64,000 nt of DNA, taken from Bolinopsis microptera. Its lineage: Eukaryota; Ctenophora; Tentaculata; Lobata; Bolinopsidae. This document shows, piece after piece, positions 12,401 to 20,282 of the stretch (position 1 is its first letter; every line of letters begins with the position of its first letter). The translations under genes were made by a program, and so were the position numbers. The notes beneath the pieces were generated by a model. That model searched no databases. It saw nothing but the letters and a program-made list of their open reading frames with translations, and was not told the origin of the DNA. The DNA is taken from contig NC_087083.1 in assembly GCF_026151205.1 (NCBI RefSeq), positions 5,372,460 to 5,436,459 of the forward strand, in the 5' to 3' direction.

Positions 12401-15400
12401 TGTGATTGCACTAGCGCCAACGCACGTTCTTATTCGATCTATCGATCGATCGCGCGATCGATATATATATATATTAATTAACCCGTGTTTAGTTTACAAT
12501 ATTGCTATCAGAGACGTGTTATATTCATTACTATTTATATATTTTTACTGCTTGATTCAGAGAAATCTAGCTTTTTCCGAGAAACTAATCTTTAATAGAT
12601 TAGATAAAATGTACGCAGCATTCTTTTCGTTTGATTATTACTCAGTATATTTTAGTTTTGTACCGTTTTAAGTCACATAGTTTTGTACGTCTTCCTAAGA
12701 CTTGTTTTCCTTTCCTAGTTTGTAAGTTATTTTAAAGATTTGTGAATATTCCAGTTGCTTTTAGAACAATTTTATCTCAGATAACGATGTTTAATAAAAT
12801 GATGCAAAGACTTATTTCGAAGATCTAATCAACACCGACTTTTAATGTGTAGGAGTACAGCTACAAAATATATATAGCACTTCTACACAGCACATCTGAC
12901 ACAACGTGGTGATTCTTCTACAATCAATCAGCTACAAGCTCGGTTATCGTCAGAATCCCCAGAGCCTTTACGCTCCGTTTGTCATCCGCCATCTGATTGT
13001 GAGATTTTAGAGTTTTATCAGCAACAATTTAATCATCACGATTCCCCCCGATGTCTAAACTGGACAACTTAGCTGTCAGATCAGTGAGGGCATCGTGTCA
13101 ATTGAGATACTTACAGACTACGAGAGACAATGGTAATATCCCCAGAGGAATTGCTACTCAAATCAATTTTAAGTGTGCAGTTAAAGACCCATTTTATGTA
13201 GATTCATGTAATGCCCTCAACCAACGTCAGAAATCTAGAATGTTAGACTTAGTCATAGAGAACCAAGTTATCAGGTCTAAGAATTTACGTAAAAGTTTTT
13301 ACAGCTTTAAAAACTGCATAAAATCTTCGCTCCCACCTTCAGATCATGATAATTTAGAGAGTCATTTATCCAATTTGATGCACATGGAGAGACTTGAACT
13401 AACAAAGCGTCATCATTCTAAGTTAAAGAGAGATACAGACTACGCCATTTACATTGCACCTTCATATGTGGACAATGCCAAACCTGTGAAGAAGAAAAGA
13501 AGGAGGAAGAGGAAAAAGGTCAACCGTACTTCGTCTCACAGACATCAGAGGACATTGATCAAAGGCACCCTTCCGAAGGTTGAAGACTTATCAATGGAAA
13601 ACATGTCCAGAACAGTTGTTAACCTTACAGACAAGGAGCTCACCAAAGAGCAACTATATGTCTTCTTCTTGTCTCATAAGTTTGCACCTACACCTCCCCT
13701 ACCAGATCTGAGTCGCTTCGAGAACGATTTGTGTACATGGTTTTCCAAAATGAGAGCCAAAGTTGTTTTTGATAGCTTCAAATGTGGACCCAACAAAGCA
13801 GATAAAAGAGTTACTGACATGGAGCGCTGCCTCATCAAGGCCGAATCATCACGTACTTTTGAATCATGTAAAAACCCTGCACTCGAGGCATTCATTAAAT
13901 GCTGCAGAGCAGAAGTTGATCTCCACCGGCCAACTCAGAAGTATGTTTCACCAGACAACATCGCTGCACCTATCAGATCAGCTCTCAAAGAAGTGAAAGG
14001 ATGGAAGGATGTGGTTATTAGACCTTTTGACAAAGGGGTAGGATTCTTTCTTCTTGGAGAGGAAGAATATATTCAACGAATAGGTGTACATTTGAATGAT
14101 AGATCTGTATATAGTATTGTAAATAATGTAGATGATTTAGTTTCAGAATTAATTGATAAAATTTCATGTTGGACAGTCAAGTATAAAGAAGAATTAGGTA
14201 TGTCTAAGAAGGTCAGGGAGTGGGTTATTCCGTGTACGGAGCTCAACCAGCCTGGTAATATGTACCTGAATCCCAAGGCCCACAAGCCACCTTTGTACCC
14301 TGGGAGGATGATTACTACTGGATGTGGTTCGTACATTGAGAACCTATCTGCCCTGACTGCATACGAATTGAAGAAGGCTATTTTAGATTATAGAATTATT
14401 GACACCCCTCATTTTTTGAGGAAGATTGATAGCTTGAATGAGTCCACCATATTGTTGGGTAAGGAGGTGATACATGTTGCCATAGATATATCCAACATGT
14501 TCACCAATATCCCCAGGGATATGGGGATCCAACAATGCACCAAGCACCTGAATGAAAGAAGTAGTTATGATCAATTGTTCAGTACAGAATGCATTATTAG
14601 TGCTCTAGAAATCACTCTTGATTACAACATAGCTTCGTTCAACGGTATAACATACCGTCAGGAGCGTGGAGCGGCGATGGGTCCTAAGAACTCATGTGAG
14701 TATGCAGATTGTGCAATGGATAAGATCGATATTTTAGTTAATGAAAGAGATTTAGAACATGGCCCGCCACACAGACCAGCATTCTGGGGTAGGTTGCGTG
14801 ACGATATATACATGGCCTGGCCTGGTACTGTTGAGGAGCTTCTACAATTTATGGAATGGCTCAATAGTATCCATCCGGACCTTGTGTTTACTTACGACTA
14901 CTCTAAGGATGGTGTTGAGTTTTTAGACACCTATGTCTATGCTGTTGGCGATGTTATTCATACCAAACTTTACTCTAAGCCCAGTGACACCCACTGCTAT
15001 CTCATCCCCACCTCATGTCATAGGAGCCATGTTCTCAAAAACATACCCTATGGTGTGGCGAGGCGAGTGAGGCAGAACAATAGTAAAGACACTAATTTCT
15101 TAGAGCAAAGGGAGGTATATACTGGTTACCTTGTAGCCCGTGGTTACCATTCTAGTATTGTAGACGATGCTTTCAACAAATTTAGTGATATAACCAATAG
15201 GAAAAACTTGTATGCCCCTAAAAATAAGGATGAGACGACTACTTGTCTAATACCCATGGTGATGGATCAGAATCCAGCACTTCCCAACATGGGGAGCATT
15301 ATTCACAAGTATAAGCACCTTCTTAATCTCGATCCAGCCTTGAAGAAGCTAGTACGTGCTGACAGTGTATTTGTAAGTCACCGAAAGAATCAAACTATCG

Positions 15401-16656
15401 GTGGCATGCTTGTACACAATAAGTATCGTGCTAGTGGAACTGTAAGCAGTGATAGAGATGGAGAAGCCACTGCTAGTCAATTTCTTGAACCAGACGCTGC
15501 AATATTGCCGGCTGTTCGGGAGGCTGACAACGCAGGGTGCCATGCCTGTGGAAAATGCTATGTTTGTAAGCAAAGTTTCCTGTCCCCTTGTTCCAAATTT
15601 AGTAGTCACCATTCTAAACAAGTTTTCCCTATTACTAAATATATAACTTGTCAGAGTAATAACCTTATTTATTTAATGGAGTGTAGAACTTGTAAACAGT
15701 CGTATGTAGGATATACTACTTCTAATCTCCCTAAGAGATTTTCTAATCATAAGAGCCACATTAAGAAAGGTATCAGAAGTTGTAAGTTAGTAAATCACTT
15801 TTTAGATATTGATCATGATTTAGATTTTAGTTCAGTAGCCTTATATAACTCTTCACTTAGTACGCACCTTTCTGTTATTATAGTGGACGCTCTTGAATTT
15901 AAACCTGAAATAAGTCAAGCAGATAGGGAAAAGGCCATGGAAGCTAGAGAGGGGTTCTACCAGACCCAATTGAAAACCCTTGAGCGTTATGGGGGTATGA
16001 ACACCCTCGATAGTAACCACATCCTTTTTAAATCCGCTGGAGCTTAGTGTTTAGTTTATTTATTTTATTTGACATGATCTCAGCCTATTAACCCGTGTTT
16101 AGTTTACAATATTGCTATCAGAGACGTGTTATATTCATTACTATTTATATATTTTTACTGCTTGATTCAGAGAAATCTAGCTTTTTCCGAGAAACTAATC
16201 TTTAATAGATTAGATAAAATGTACGCAGCATTCTTTTCGTTTGATTATTACTCAGTATATTTTAGTTTTGTACCGTTTTAAGTCACATAGTTTTGTACGT
16301 CTTCCTAAGACTTGTTTTCCTTTCCTAGTTTGTAAGTTATTTTAAAGATTTGTGAATATTCCAGTTGCTTTTAGAACAATTTTATCTCAGATAACGATGT
16401 TTAATAAAATGATGCAAAGACTTATTTCGAAGATCTAATCAACACCGACTTTTAATGTGTAGGAGTACAGCTACAAAATATATATATATAAACTATTTTC
16501 ACAACTACAATTAAATACATTTATTGAGGATGACTGTAAAGGTACATTTTACCGACATTTGAAGTCAAGGCGTTGTTTTACTGATAGTTGTGGCTAACTA
16601 ATAATATATATATATATATATTATCATTACTAATAATCCCAAAATGTCTGTCTGTC

Positions 16657-16694
<38 letters not shown>

Positions 16695-17552
16695 AAATTT
16701 CCAAACGGTTTAATCAAGAAAACGGCAAGAGTTATGGGACTGGTTTGTCCGGTATAGTTTCGACAAATCTCTTACGAAGTCAATGTGCAAATTTTTTTTT
16801 AAATCGGCCGATGGTAAGTGGTTTAATTGATGGTTTTGTACTGCAAATGTGATATTGAAATGACTCACTTTTTGTCCCTCTCTCACTCTCTCTCCCCATT
16901 TACAGCTCCCCTAATTACTTAGTTCATAATTAGGTAATTTGGCAGTGGGGCCTATAAGTATTCCTACTGGAAACATATTACGTGATGGGCGCTCATTAAT
17001 TAAATTTTCTCTAATGCAGTCGGTTTAACTGAGAGAGTTTTTACTTTTGCACAATTTAACTTTTGCACTATTTATGATTTTGCAATTGAACTGCGATAGT
17101 GAAGTCCCGGCCGTAGGCACAGGTTACACTAGTATAATATTATATTATATAGGCTTTTTGTTTGGATTTCTCCAGTCGCAAGAGTGCTCTAATGAATTTT
17201 ATTTAGATCTAGCGAGATCAAGTTCAGGAATTAAATAACCTGTTCCGTTGTGACTCAATTTTGGAGCTGTGAAGCTCATGCGCTAAATTGTGATGTTAAT
17301 CGCACTCACCTTTCTCAGTTCTCACCTTGATTACCAGTCTTGCTATTACACTTTTGTCAACAAGCTATTTTCAGATTATTAGACATTGCGGAGTGCTCAG
17401 GTTACATATCTCCTCACTCATCGAAAGAAACCCAAGACACTTGTTCAAGTAATGTTATGTCCGCGGATAGTCCCGGACCGTCGTTAGAAGGGTCGAAAAT
17501 AGAATCAGATTTAGTGACTGTGGATCAGATTAATGGAGAAGAAATTGGATGA
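3305..17552 (+). CDS. MANSC / LDLa-repeat type I membrane receptor, nine exons
   Basis: Nine exons join with matching phases (lengths 141, 100, 120, 126, 126, 162, 93, 46 and 178 nt; total 1092 nt) into a 363-residue protein plus stop. Order: signal peptide (about 1-25); a seven-cysteine module (C45, C56, C61, C70, C86, C94, C100) with the C-x4-C...C...CxxL pattern of MANSC domains; two LDLa repeats (121-162 and 163-204), each with six cysteines and the calcium-binding DCxDGSDE signature; one membrane span (214-236); and a cytoplasmic tail with PPSY (279-282) and PPEY (294-297), the PPxY form bound by NEDD4-type WW domains. MANSC plus LDLa plus membrane span recalls LRP11. The KLY juxtamembrane segment followed by PPSY recalls the LRP3/LRP12 tails. 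The ligand is unknown. Introns 2 to 7 are phase 1. Intron 8 carries a Penelope-like element and intron 5 a giant minisatellite. Confidence 0.8.
3735..3834 (+). CDS. MANSC-LDLa gene exon 2
   Basis: Acceptor ...ttctcccag, donor GATG|GTAAAT, 100 nt, phase 0 in and phase 1 out. It encodes C56, C61 and C70 of the MANSC-like module ([20 protein letters not shown]). The next possible acceptor, tttcag, hits a stop after 13 codons, which decides the upstream one. Confidence 0.7.
4014..4133 (+). CDS. MANSC-LDLa gene exon 3
   Basis: Acceptor tttttcag at 4013, donor GAAG|GTTTGT, 120 nt, phase 1 in and out. It encodes the second half of the cysteine module: [10 protein letters not shown] then GCQF, matching the C..L..C.....C.F ending of MANSC domains as I remember it from HAI-1. 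Confidence 0.7.
4304..4429 (+). CDS. MANSC-LDLa gene exon 4 (LDLa repeat 1)
   Basis: Acceptor cctcag, donor GATG|GTAAGT, 126 nt, phase 1 in and out: a symmetric one-domain exon typical of LDLa modules. Six cysteines, with the calcium-binding acidic cluster in [16 protein letters not shown]. Confidence 0.9.
4740..4865 (+). CDS. MANSC-LDLa gene exon 5 (LDLa repeat 2)
   Basis: Acceptor ttgtttcag, donor TATT|GTGAGT, 126 nt, phase 1 in and out. Six cysteines, with [16 protein letters not shown]. The last 12 bases of the exon plus the donor are the seed of the adjoining minisatellite. Reading through the donor adds only five residues (CECNYSS counted from the split codon) and then a TAA stop. Confidence 0.9.
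4854..7523 (+). repeat. 42/44-bp minisatellite built from the exon 5 splice donor
   Basis: About 60 tandem copies of a 42-bp unit (with 44-bp variants) fill the start of intron 5. Every unit contains gtacggagtatt|gtgagt, that is, the last 12 bases of exon 5 plus the GTGAGT 5' splice site, followed by gtaattatag and an AT-rich spacer. Three unit types differ in the spacer: ttcttaatt, aactgttaatt and ttgttaatt. The first unit overlaps the real exon/intron boundary, so the array was seeded there. The last units degrade at 7480-7523. It encodes nothing. Confidence 0.97.
7524..8078 (+). other. Intron 5, unique part
   Basis: AT-rich intronic sequence between two tandem arrays. I see no exon, RNA gene or mobile element in it. 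Confidence 0.4.
8079..8187. repeat. 7-bp tandem repeat (gtaatgt)n
   Basis: About 15 copies of a heptamer, gtgtaat, nearly perfect except for one acaatg interruption near 8100. Confidence 0.95.
8375..8701. repeat. 7-bp tandem repeat (gtgtaga)n with variants
   Basis: About 46 copies of the heptamer gtgtaga with point variants (gtgttga, gtgatga, gtgtata). It has the same period as, and a similar sequence to, the (gtgtaat)n array 190 bp upstream. The open frame on the minus strand here (Tyr-Thr-Leu-His-Ser repeats) is an artefact of the 7-bp period. Confidence 0.95.
8702..10813 (+). other. Intron 5, right part
   Basis: Intronic AT-rich sequence with short repeats: a 12-bp repeat (aatatatctaga, about 3-4 copies, 9222-9258) and a (gaggct)n hexamer at 9416-9469. 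I see no further exon. Confidence 0.5.
9416..9469. repeat. Hexamer repeat (gaggct)n
   Basis: Nine copies of gaggct, essentially perfect. Confidence 0.9.
10814..10975 (+). CDS. MANSC-LDLa gene exon 6 (transmembrane)
   Basis: Acceptor tttttcag at 10813, donor ATCGT|GTGAGT, 162 nt, phase 1 in and out. It encodes a short basic linker (TRRKANTT), a membrane span of about 23 residues ([18 protein letters not shown] core) and a basic juxtamembrane segment containing KLY and FEQRERLRN. The in-frame open sequence upstream of the acceptor is intron. Confidence 0.85.
11788..11880 (+). CDS. MANSC-LDLa gene exon 7 (PPSY motif)
   Basis: Acceptor ctcatttcag, donor GCTC|GTCAGT, 93 nt, phase 1 in and out. 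It encodes the membrane-proximal tail with GEAPF and LPPSYHD. Read-through of the donor meets a TAG almost at once, so retention of intron 7 would give a shorter tail. The donor is the least certain in the model. Confidence 0.65.
12030..12145. repeat. Hairpin-forming repeat cluster in intron 7
   Basis: The self-complementary segment taacataagagtatgtta occurs three times in tandem (12036-12094). It is followed by a second inverted pair, cttattctta / aagaataaaataag. It could extrude as a chain of short hairpins. No function assigned. Confidence 0.6.
12208..12253 (+). CDS. MANSC-LDLa gene exon 8 (PPEY motif)
   Basis: Acceptor ttgttcag (tandem cagcag), donor GAAAG|GTATGT, 46 nt, phase 1 in and phase 2 out. 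It encodes [14 protein letters not shown], a second PPxY motif. The other frames contain stops. Confidence 0.65.
12432..12476. repeat. GATC/CGCG palindrome followed by (TA)n, PLE insertion point
   Basis: A near-perfect palindrome (gatcgatcgcgcgatcgat) is followed by a TA run. The PLE starts directly after it. The TA run makes any target-site duplication impossible to define by eye. Confidence 0.6.
12477..12876 (+). repeat. PLE left pseudo-LTR
   Basis: 400 bp, no differences seen from 16087-16486. It begins attaacccgtgtttag and ends tacaaaatatatata. No CUGAUGA...GAAA hammerhead core was seen. Confidence 0.95.
12877..13050 (+). other. PLE 5' leader with a possible upstream ORF
   Basis: Just inside the left repeat, a frame opens after a TAG (about 12876) and stays open for about 60 codons, ending at a TAG that overlaps the start of the main ORF in another frame. 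It has no ATG near its start. It could be a 5' extension reached by frameshift, or chance. Confidence 0.3.
13051..16047 (+). CDS. Penelope-like element polyprotein: RT and GIY-YIG endonuclease
   Basis: 998 residues, intact. The ATG at 13051 is the first in frame after a stop at 13030. Domains: a basic patch [10 protein letters not shown] (about 147-156, likely nuclear localisation); a DKG motif ([11 protein letters not shown], about 326-335) seen in several PLE lineages; reverse transcriptase with PKAHKPP, motif [13 protein letters not shown] (about 478), motif B ERGAAMGP and motif [10 protein letters not shown] (RDD at 583-585, where most PLEs have Y/F-x-DD); then EFLDTYV and [14 protein letters not shown]; then a Cys-rich [10 protein letters not shown] knuckle and a C-terminal GIY-YIG nuclease (IYLMEC..C, YVGYT, R about 898, NHKSH, and [10 protein letters not shown] with the catalytic-type Glu). 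The GIY-YIG domain is C-terminal, the canonical PLE order. The enzyme primes reverse transcription at a nicked genomic target. Confidence 0.95.
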   Translation: MSKLDNLAVRSVRASCQLRYLQTTRDNGNIPRGIATQINFKCAVKDPFYVDSCNALNQRQKSRMLDLVIENQVIRSKNLRKSFYSFKNCIKSSLPPSDHDNLESHLSNLMHMERLELTKRHHSKLKRDTDYAIYIAPSYVDNAKPVKKKRRRKRKKVNRTSSHRHQRTLIKGTLPKVEDLSMENMSRTVVNLTDKELTKEQLYVFFLSHKFAPTPPLPDLSRFENDLCTWFSKMRAKVVFDSFKCGPNKADKRVTDMERCLIKAESSRTFESCKNPALEAFIKCCRAEVDLHRPTQKYVSPDNIAAPIRSALKEVKGWKDVVIRPFDKGVGFFLLGEEEYIQRIGVHLNDRSVYSIVNNVDDLVSELIDKISCWTVKYKEELGMSKKVREWVIPCTELNQPGNMYLNPKAHKPPLYPGRMITTGCGSYIENLSALTAYELKKAILDYRIIDTPHFLRKIDSLNESTILLGKEVIHVAIDISNMFTNIPRDMGIQQCTKHLNERSSYDQLFSTECIISALEITLDYNIASFNGITYRQERGAAMGPKNSCEYADCAMDKIDILVNERDLEHGPPHRPAFWGRLRDDIYMAWPGTVEELLQFMEWLNSIHPDLVFTYDYSKDGVEFLDTYVYAVGDVIHTKLYSKPSDTHCYLIPTSCHRSHVLKNIPYGVARRVRQNNSKDTNFLEQREVYTGYLVARGYHSSIVDDAFNKFSDITNRKNLYAPKNKDETTTCLIPMVMDQNPALPNMGSIIHKYKHLLNLDPALKKLVRADSVFVSHRKNQTIGGMLVHNKYRASGTVSSDRDGEATASQFLEPDAAILPAVREADNAGCHACGKCYVCKQSFLSPCSKFSSHHSKQVFPITKYITCQSNNLIYLMECRTCKQSYVGYTTSNLPKRFSNHKSHIKKGIRSCKLVNHFLDIDHDLDFSSVALYNSSLSTHLSVIIVDALEFKPEISQADREKAMEAREGFYQTQLKTLERYGGMNTLDSNHILFKSAGA
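16087..16486 (+). repeat. PLE right pseudo-LTR / 3' UTR
   Basis: Second copy of the 400-bp repeat, starting 39 bp after the stop codon of the PLE ORF. It contains an AATAAA-like segment (ttaataaaatg, about 16400). Confidence 0.95.
16487..17374 (+). other. Intron 8, remainder after the PLE
   Basis: Host intron sequence with a (TA)n run (16603-16621), a (CTGT)n/(GT)n tract (16646-16691) and a CT-rich stretch near 16880. No exon seen before the exon 9 acceptor. Confidence 0.5.
16646..16691. repeat. (CTGT)n then (GT)n microsatellite
   Basis: ctgtctgtctgtctgt followed by about 15 GT units. Confidence 0.9.
17375..17552 (+). CDS. MANSC-LDLa gene exon 9 (C-terminus)
   Basis: Acceptor ctattttcag at 17374, phase 2 in, TGA at 17550-17552. 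It encodes a Ser/Thr/Glu-rich acidic tail ([32 protein letters not shown]). The phase fits exon 8 only, across a 5.1-kb intron that contains the Penelope-like element. No conserved motif recognised. Confidence 0.65.
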
Positions 17553-17687
17553 CCAAATTCAGGAAGAGTTTTTATTTGAATATTTATTTTGGGTTTCGGT
17601 TTTTCTACATTCTAAGAGTAAGACGTGGAGATGGTTATCGTTTTTCAAGCCTTCTCGTTTCAGTAGCTTATTCATTCGGTTTTTGCA

Positions 17688-17733
17688 AATAAAAGTGACT
17701 TTCGGTCAAGAATAGACAAAACAACGAAATAAA
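17688..17733 (+). terminator. Candidate polyadenylation signals of the MANSC-LDLa gene
   Basis: AATAAA at 17688-17693 and again at 17728-17733, 136 and 176 bp after the stop codon. Either fits as the 3' end signal. Confidence 0.5.
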
Positions 17734-18410
17734 TATTTCAATTTGATCATGATGTACATTTTGGCGATTTAATATAAAATTGTTTTCATTTAATGGGCAG
17801 AAGAAAGTTCAAGAATTCTAGATTTATGGACTTCTGACTCTAACCAGGGTCAATTGCTTACAATTGCTTTATATTTGTTAGTCCAGTAACTGCAATAATC
17901 CCGTCGTCAGCACGGCTAGTCATGTTGGATGATGATTAATCACTACACTCGACTATCACGTGACCTACTTAACACGTTCTCTAAGTGCCCCTGTATGACT
18001 ATTCAAAACCCTAACCCTTTACTCTGACCACAACCCTAACCCTAACCTAATCCATAAACTAGAGCATATGCTTAAACCCTAACCCGTACGAGAAATTATA
18101 CCAACTTCCTTATTTAGTCATATCACGTGATCGTGACAGTTTCAGCATTTTAACCCTATTTCGTGTATATGTGGGGTGATCCGGAATCAGCGTTCAAAAA
18201 GACATCGATTATCAAGTTGGTCTCTATTCATAAATCATGAACTTCTATGATCTAGTGTAGAATAATTCAGCACGCTCCATTTATGTTGGGTAAACGTTCT
18301 CATTCTTGCGTTCAAATAAATATATTTGACTTGTATTTCAAGTGCTTTTTTGTTGAATTTTTAGTGGGGTAATATTTCGATGTTCTAACGTTTTCTAGTT
18401 TACTACGTTA
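17734..18410. other. Intergenic sequence with CCCTAA-rich dispersed repeat
   Basis: It contains a block (about 17950-18240) with degenerate telomere-like ccctaaccctaaccct runs flanked by two CACGTGA sites, then ttttaaccctat and ggaatcagcgt. The same order occurs in the MITE at 22182-22557, so this is probably a diverged relative. I could not fix its ends. Confidence 0.5.
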
Positions 18411-19795
18411 TAGTAAGGGGAAAAGTGGCATTCCGTTGGATTTGAATGTTCACAAGGATTTCTCAACGGAATATGGTAGTTAAGACCCCTACGAACATAA
18501 TTAGACTTGTTGCCAATTTTGTATCTCAACAGAAACACCACTTTTACCACTTTTTACCACCTTTGTACCACCTGTCTGGTTTGCCAAATATCTTTAGTTG
18601 TGAACGTCGTAAAAGGCTGCAAATTAACCTATAATGTTTATCTTATCAAGGAGTAAAACTTTTGTGTGAAAAATTTTTACATTGGACAATCAGCTAATTG
18701 GATAATTACCAATTAGTTAATCACCAAAAAAAGTGAAAATTTTTTATTGGCTCAAAATGATTGAAATCGTTTGAAACACGGAGAAATGTAGTTTTTAGAA
18801 AAACTTCAAAAATTTTTCACTTAAAAATTTTTTTCGAGACTCGGAAAAAAGTTTGAAAATTTAAAAATATTTTTTTCCGCCAAAAGTGATCGAATTGCAT
18901 GAAACGTGGATAAAAATGCTTTGCAGAAAAACTTCGAAGATTTTGAGATTGGGGAATACTAAAATTATCAATATTTGAAGTTGGAGTTCGGTAAATCTCG
19001 ACATTTTAGTAATTAGGAATAGCTTAGCGGAAAGGGCTGAACCTGAAAAAGGTTAACCACACAATATTAGAGTTTCATAACTAATTACAATACAGCTTTT
19101 ATTCCACAAATTCCACATAAAGAAACAGCACAAAAGGACCATTTAAGATCGAACCGATTTTACCTGCTGTACTATCATTTTATTGATTTCAATGATCAAA
19201 ACCTCTGTACCGTCAATCTTGCCAATCTATACCGGGTATCTGAATGTACCGGACCTCTTATTTACCTCTATAATTAGACCCAGTTGTGCAAGAAATGCGA
19301 TTTCTCACAGGGGTTTCTTTTAACTGTGCACTTTTTGTCACTCTCGCAACTCGCAAGAGGCCCGGTATTATAGGGGGGTATAGGAAGCGAGTGTAAATAT
19401 ACCTTCCATCATCCACTGTGGGTTTTTTGTATTGTGAATGCGCATGCCGCTTCGTTTGCTATGCCAGATACCTCGAATAACCCCCATATGTCATTGCCAG
19501 GGTCGGGATAGAGCTGGAGATAGCATTGAAAAGTTACTAGAAATAGCTAGATTTAGAGTAAACTGGTGGTAGCTGGGTGGTGCTAGCATGGATGTAGCAG
19601 AACGTAGCTACACGGGGTTTCATTGGAGTTGGTTATTTTAATGGCCAAAGAGTGCCGGAACTAAAGTTACTTAAGATTGTAGTTGAGGGGCAGTGTAAAC
19701 CACGGTGTAGTCAGGGACACAGAGCTACAGTGCAGGAGTACTGCAAGTGCAAAAGAACAGTGCAAGTGATACAGTATGCAACATTAAAACGCCGA
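18411..19795 (+). repeat. Foldback element, left arm
   Basis: Pairs with 20283-21690. The short open frames in it have mirrored copies in the other arm and are not genes. Confidence 0.9.
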
Positions 19796-20282
19796 AGAAG
19801 GAGATAAGATTGTGGCTGCAGAGGAGGAGAGGAGCTGGAACCTGATTTTGTTTGGGTTGAAAGAAGAGTAGGAAGAAGAGTTTCCTGCTCTGGTAACTGC
19901 ATTTTTGGAAGAGGTGGGGTGAGAACTTATTTTCAAGCGACAAGGGTGGGCTGGAAGCAACCAGGTACAGCTATCCGACCTATTAAGATCACCGTCCTGA
20001 GCTTAACAGCCTTTCATCAGAATCTGATGAAAACAGAGAGACTGACCCACCCTTTTTAGATTGATTGATCAAAGTGAGTCTCTTTAGCCCTATTCTTCTT
20101 TAGAGCTTTAGGTTAGTGATCAAACTCTTCGCTACTCGCTCTTCACTGGATCTATCAGGACAGATTCACATCTTTTTAGGTCTCAACCAGCCTTAGTTTT
20201 CCTGTTTTCATCATGTAGTACGTTCTGCTACCTCCATTTTAGCACCACCCAGCTTCCATCAGTTCACTCTAAGTCTAGCTTC

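Larger units (their letters stand above)
12477..16486 (+). mobile_element. Penelope-like element, complete, with 400-bp pseudo-LTRs
   Basis: A 4.0-kb retroelement lies in intron 8 of the MANSC-LDLa gene, in the same orientation. It has direct repeats at 12477-12876 and 16087-16486 and a single intact 998-residue ORF between them. Penelope-like elements typically have such pseudo-LTRs because a 5'-truncated copy sits in tandem upstream of the full copy. The left repeat here matches only the 3' UTR of the element, as that model predicts. I found no difference between the two repeats by eye, so insertion is very recent. Both ends are TA-rich. Confidence 0.9.

Noticed and set aside
12477-12876. 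Hammerhead ribozyme in the PLE pseudo-LTR
   Set aside because: Some PLEs carry one, but I found no CUGAUGA...GAAA core in the repeat by eye.
13674-15646. Several minus-strand and out-of-frame ORFs inside the PLE
   Set aside because: Shadows of the 998-residue polyprotein.
18446-18634. 62-codon ORF repeated at 21394-21645 on the other strand
   Set aside because: Both lie in the arms of the foldback element; no recognisable domain and the reading frame is not equally kept.
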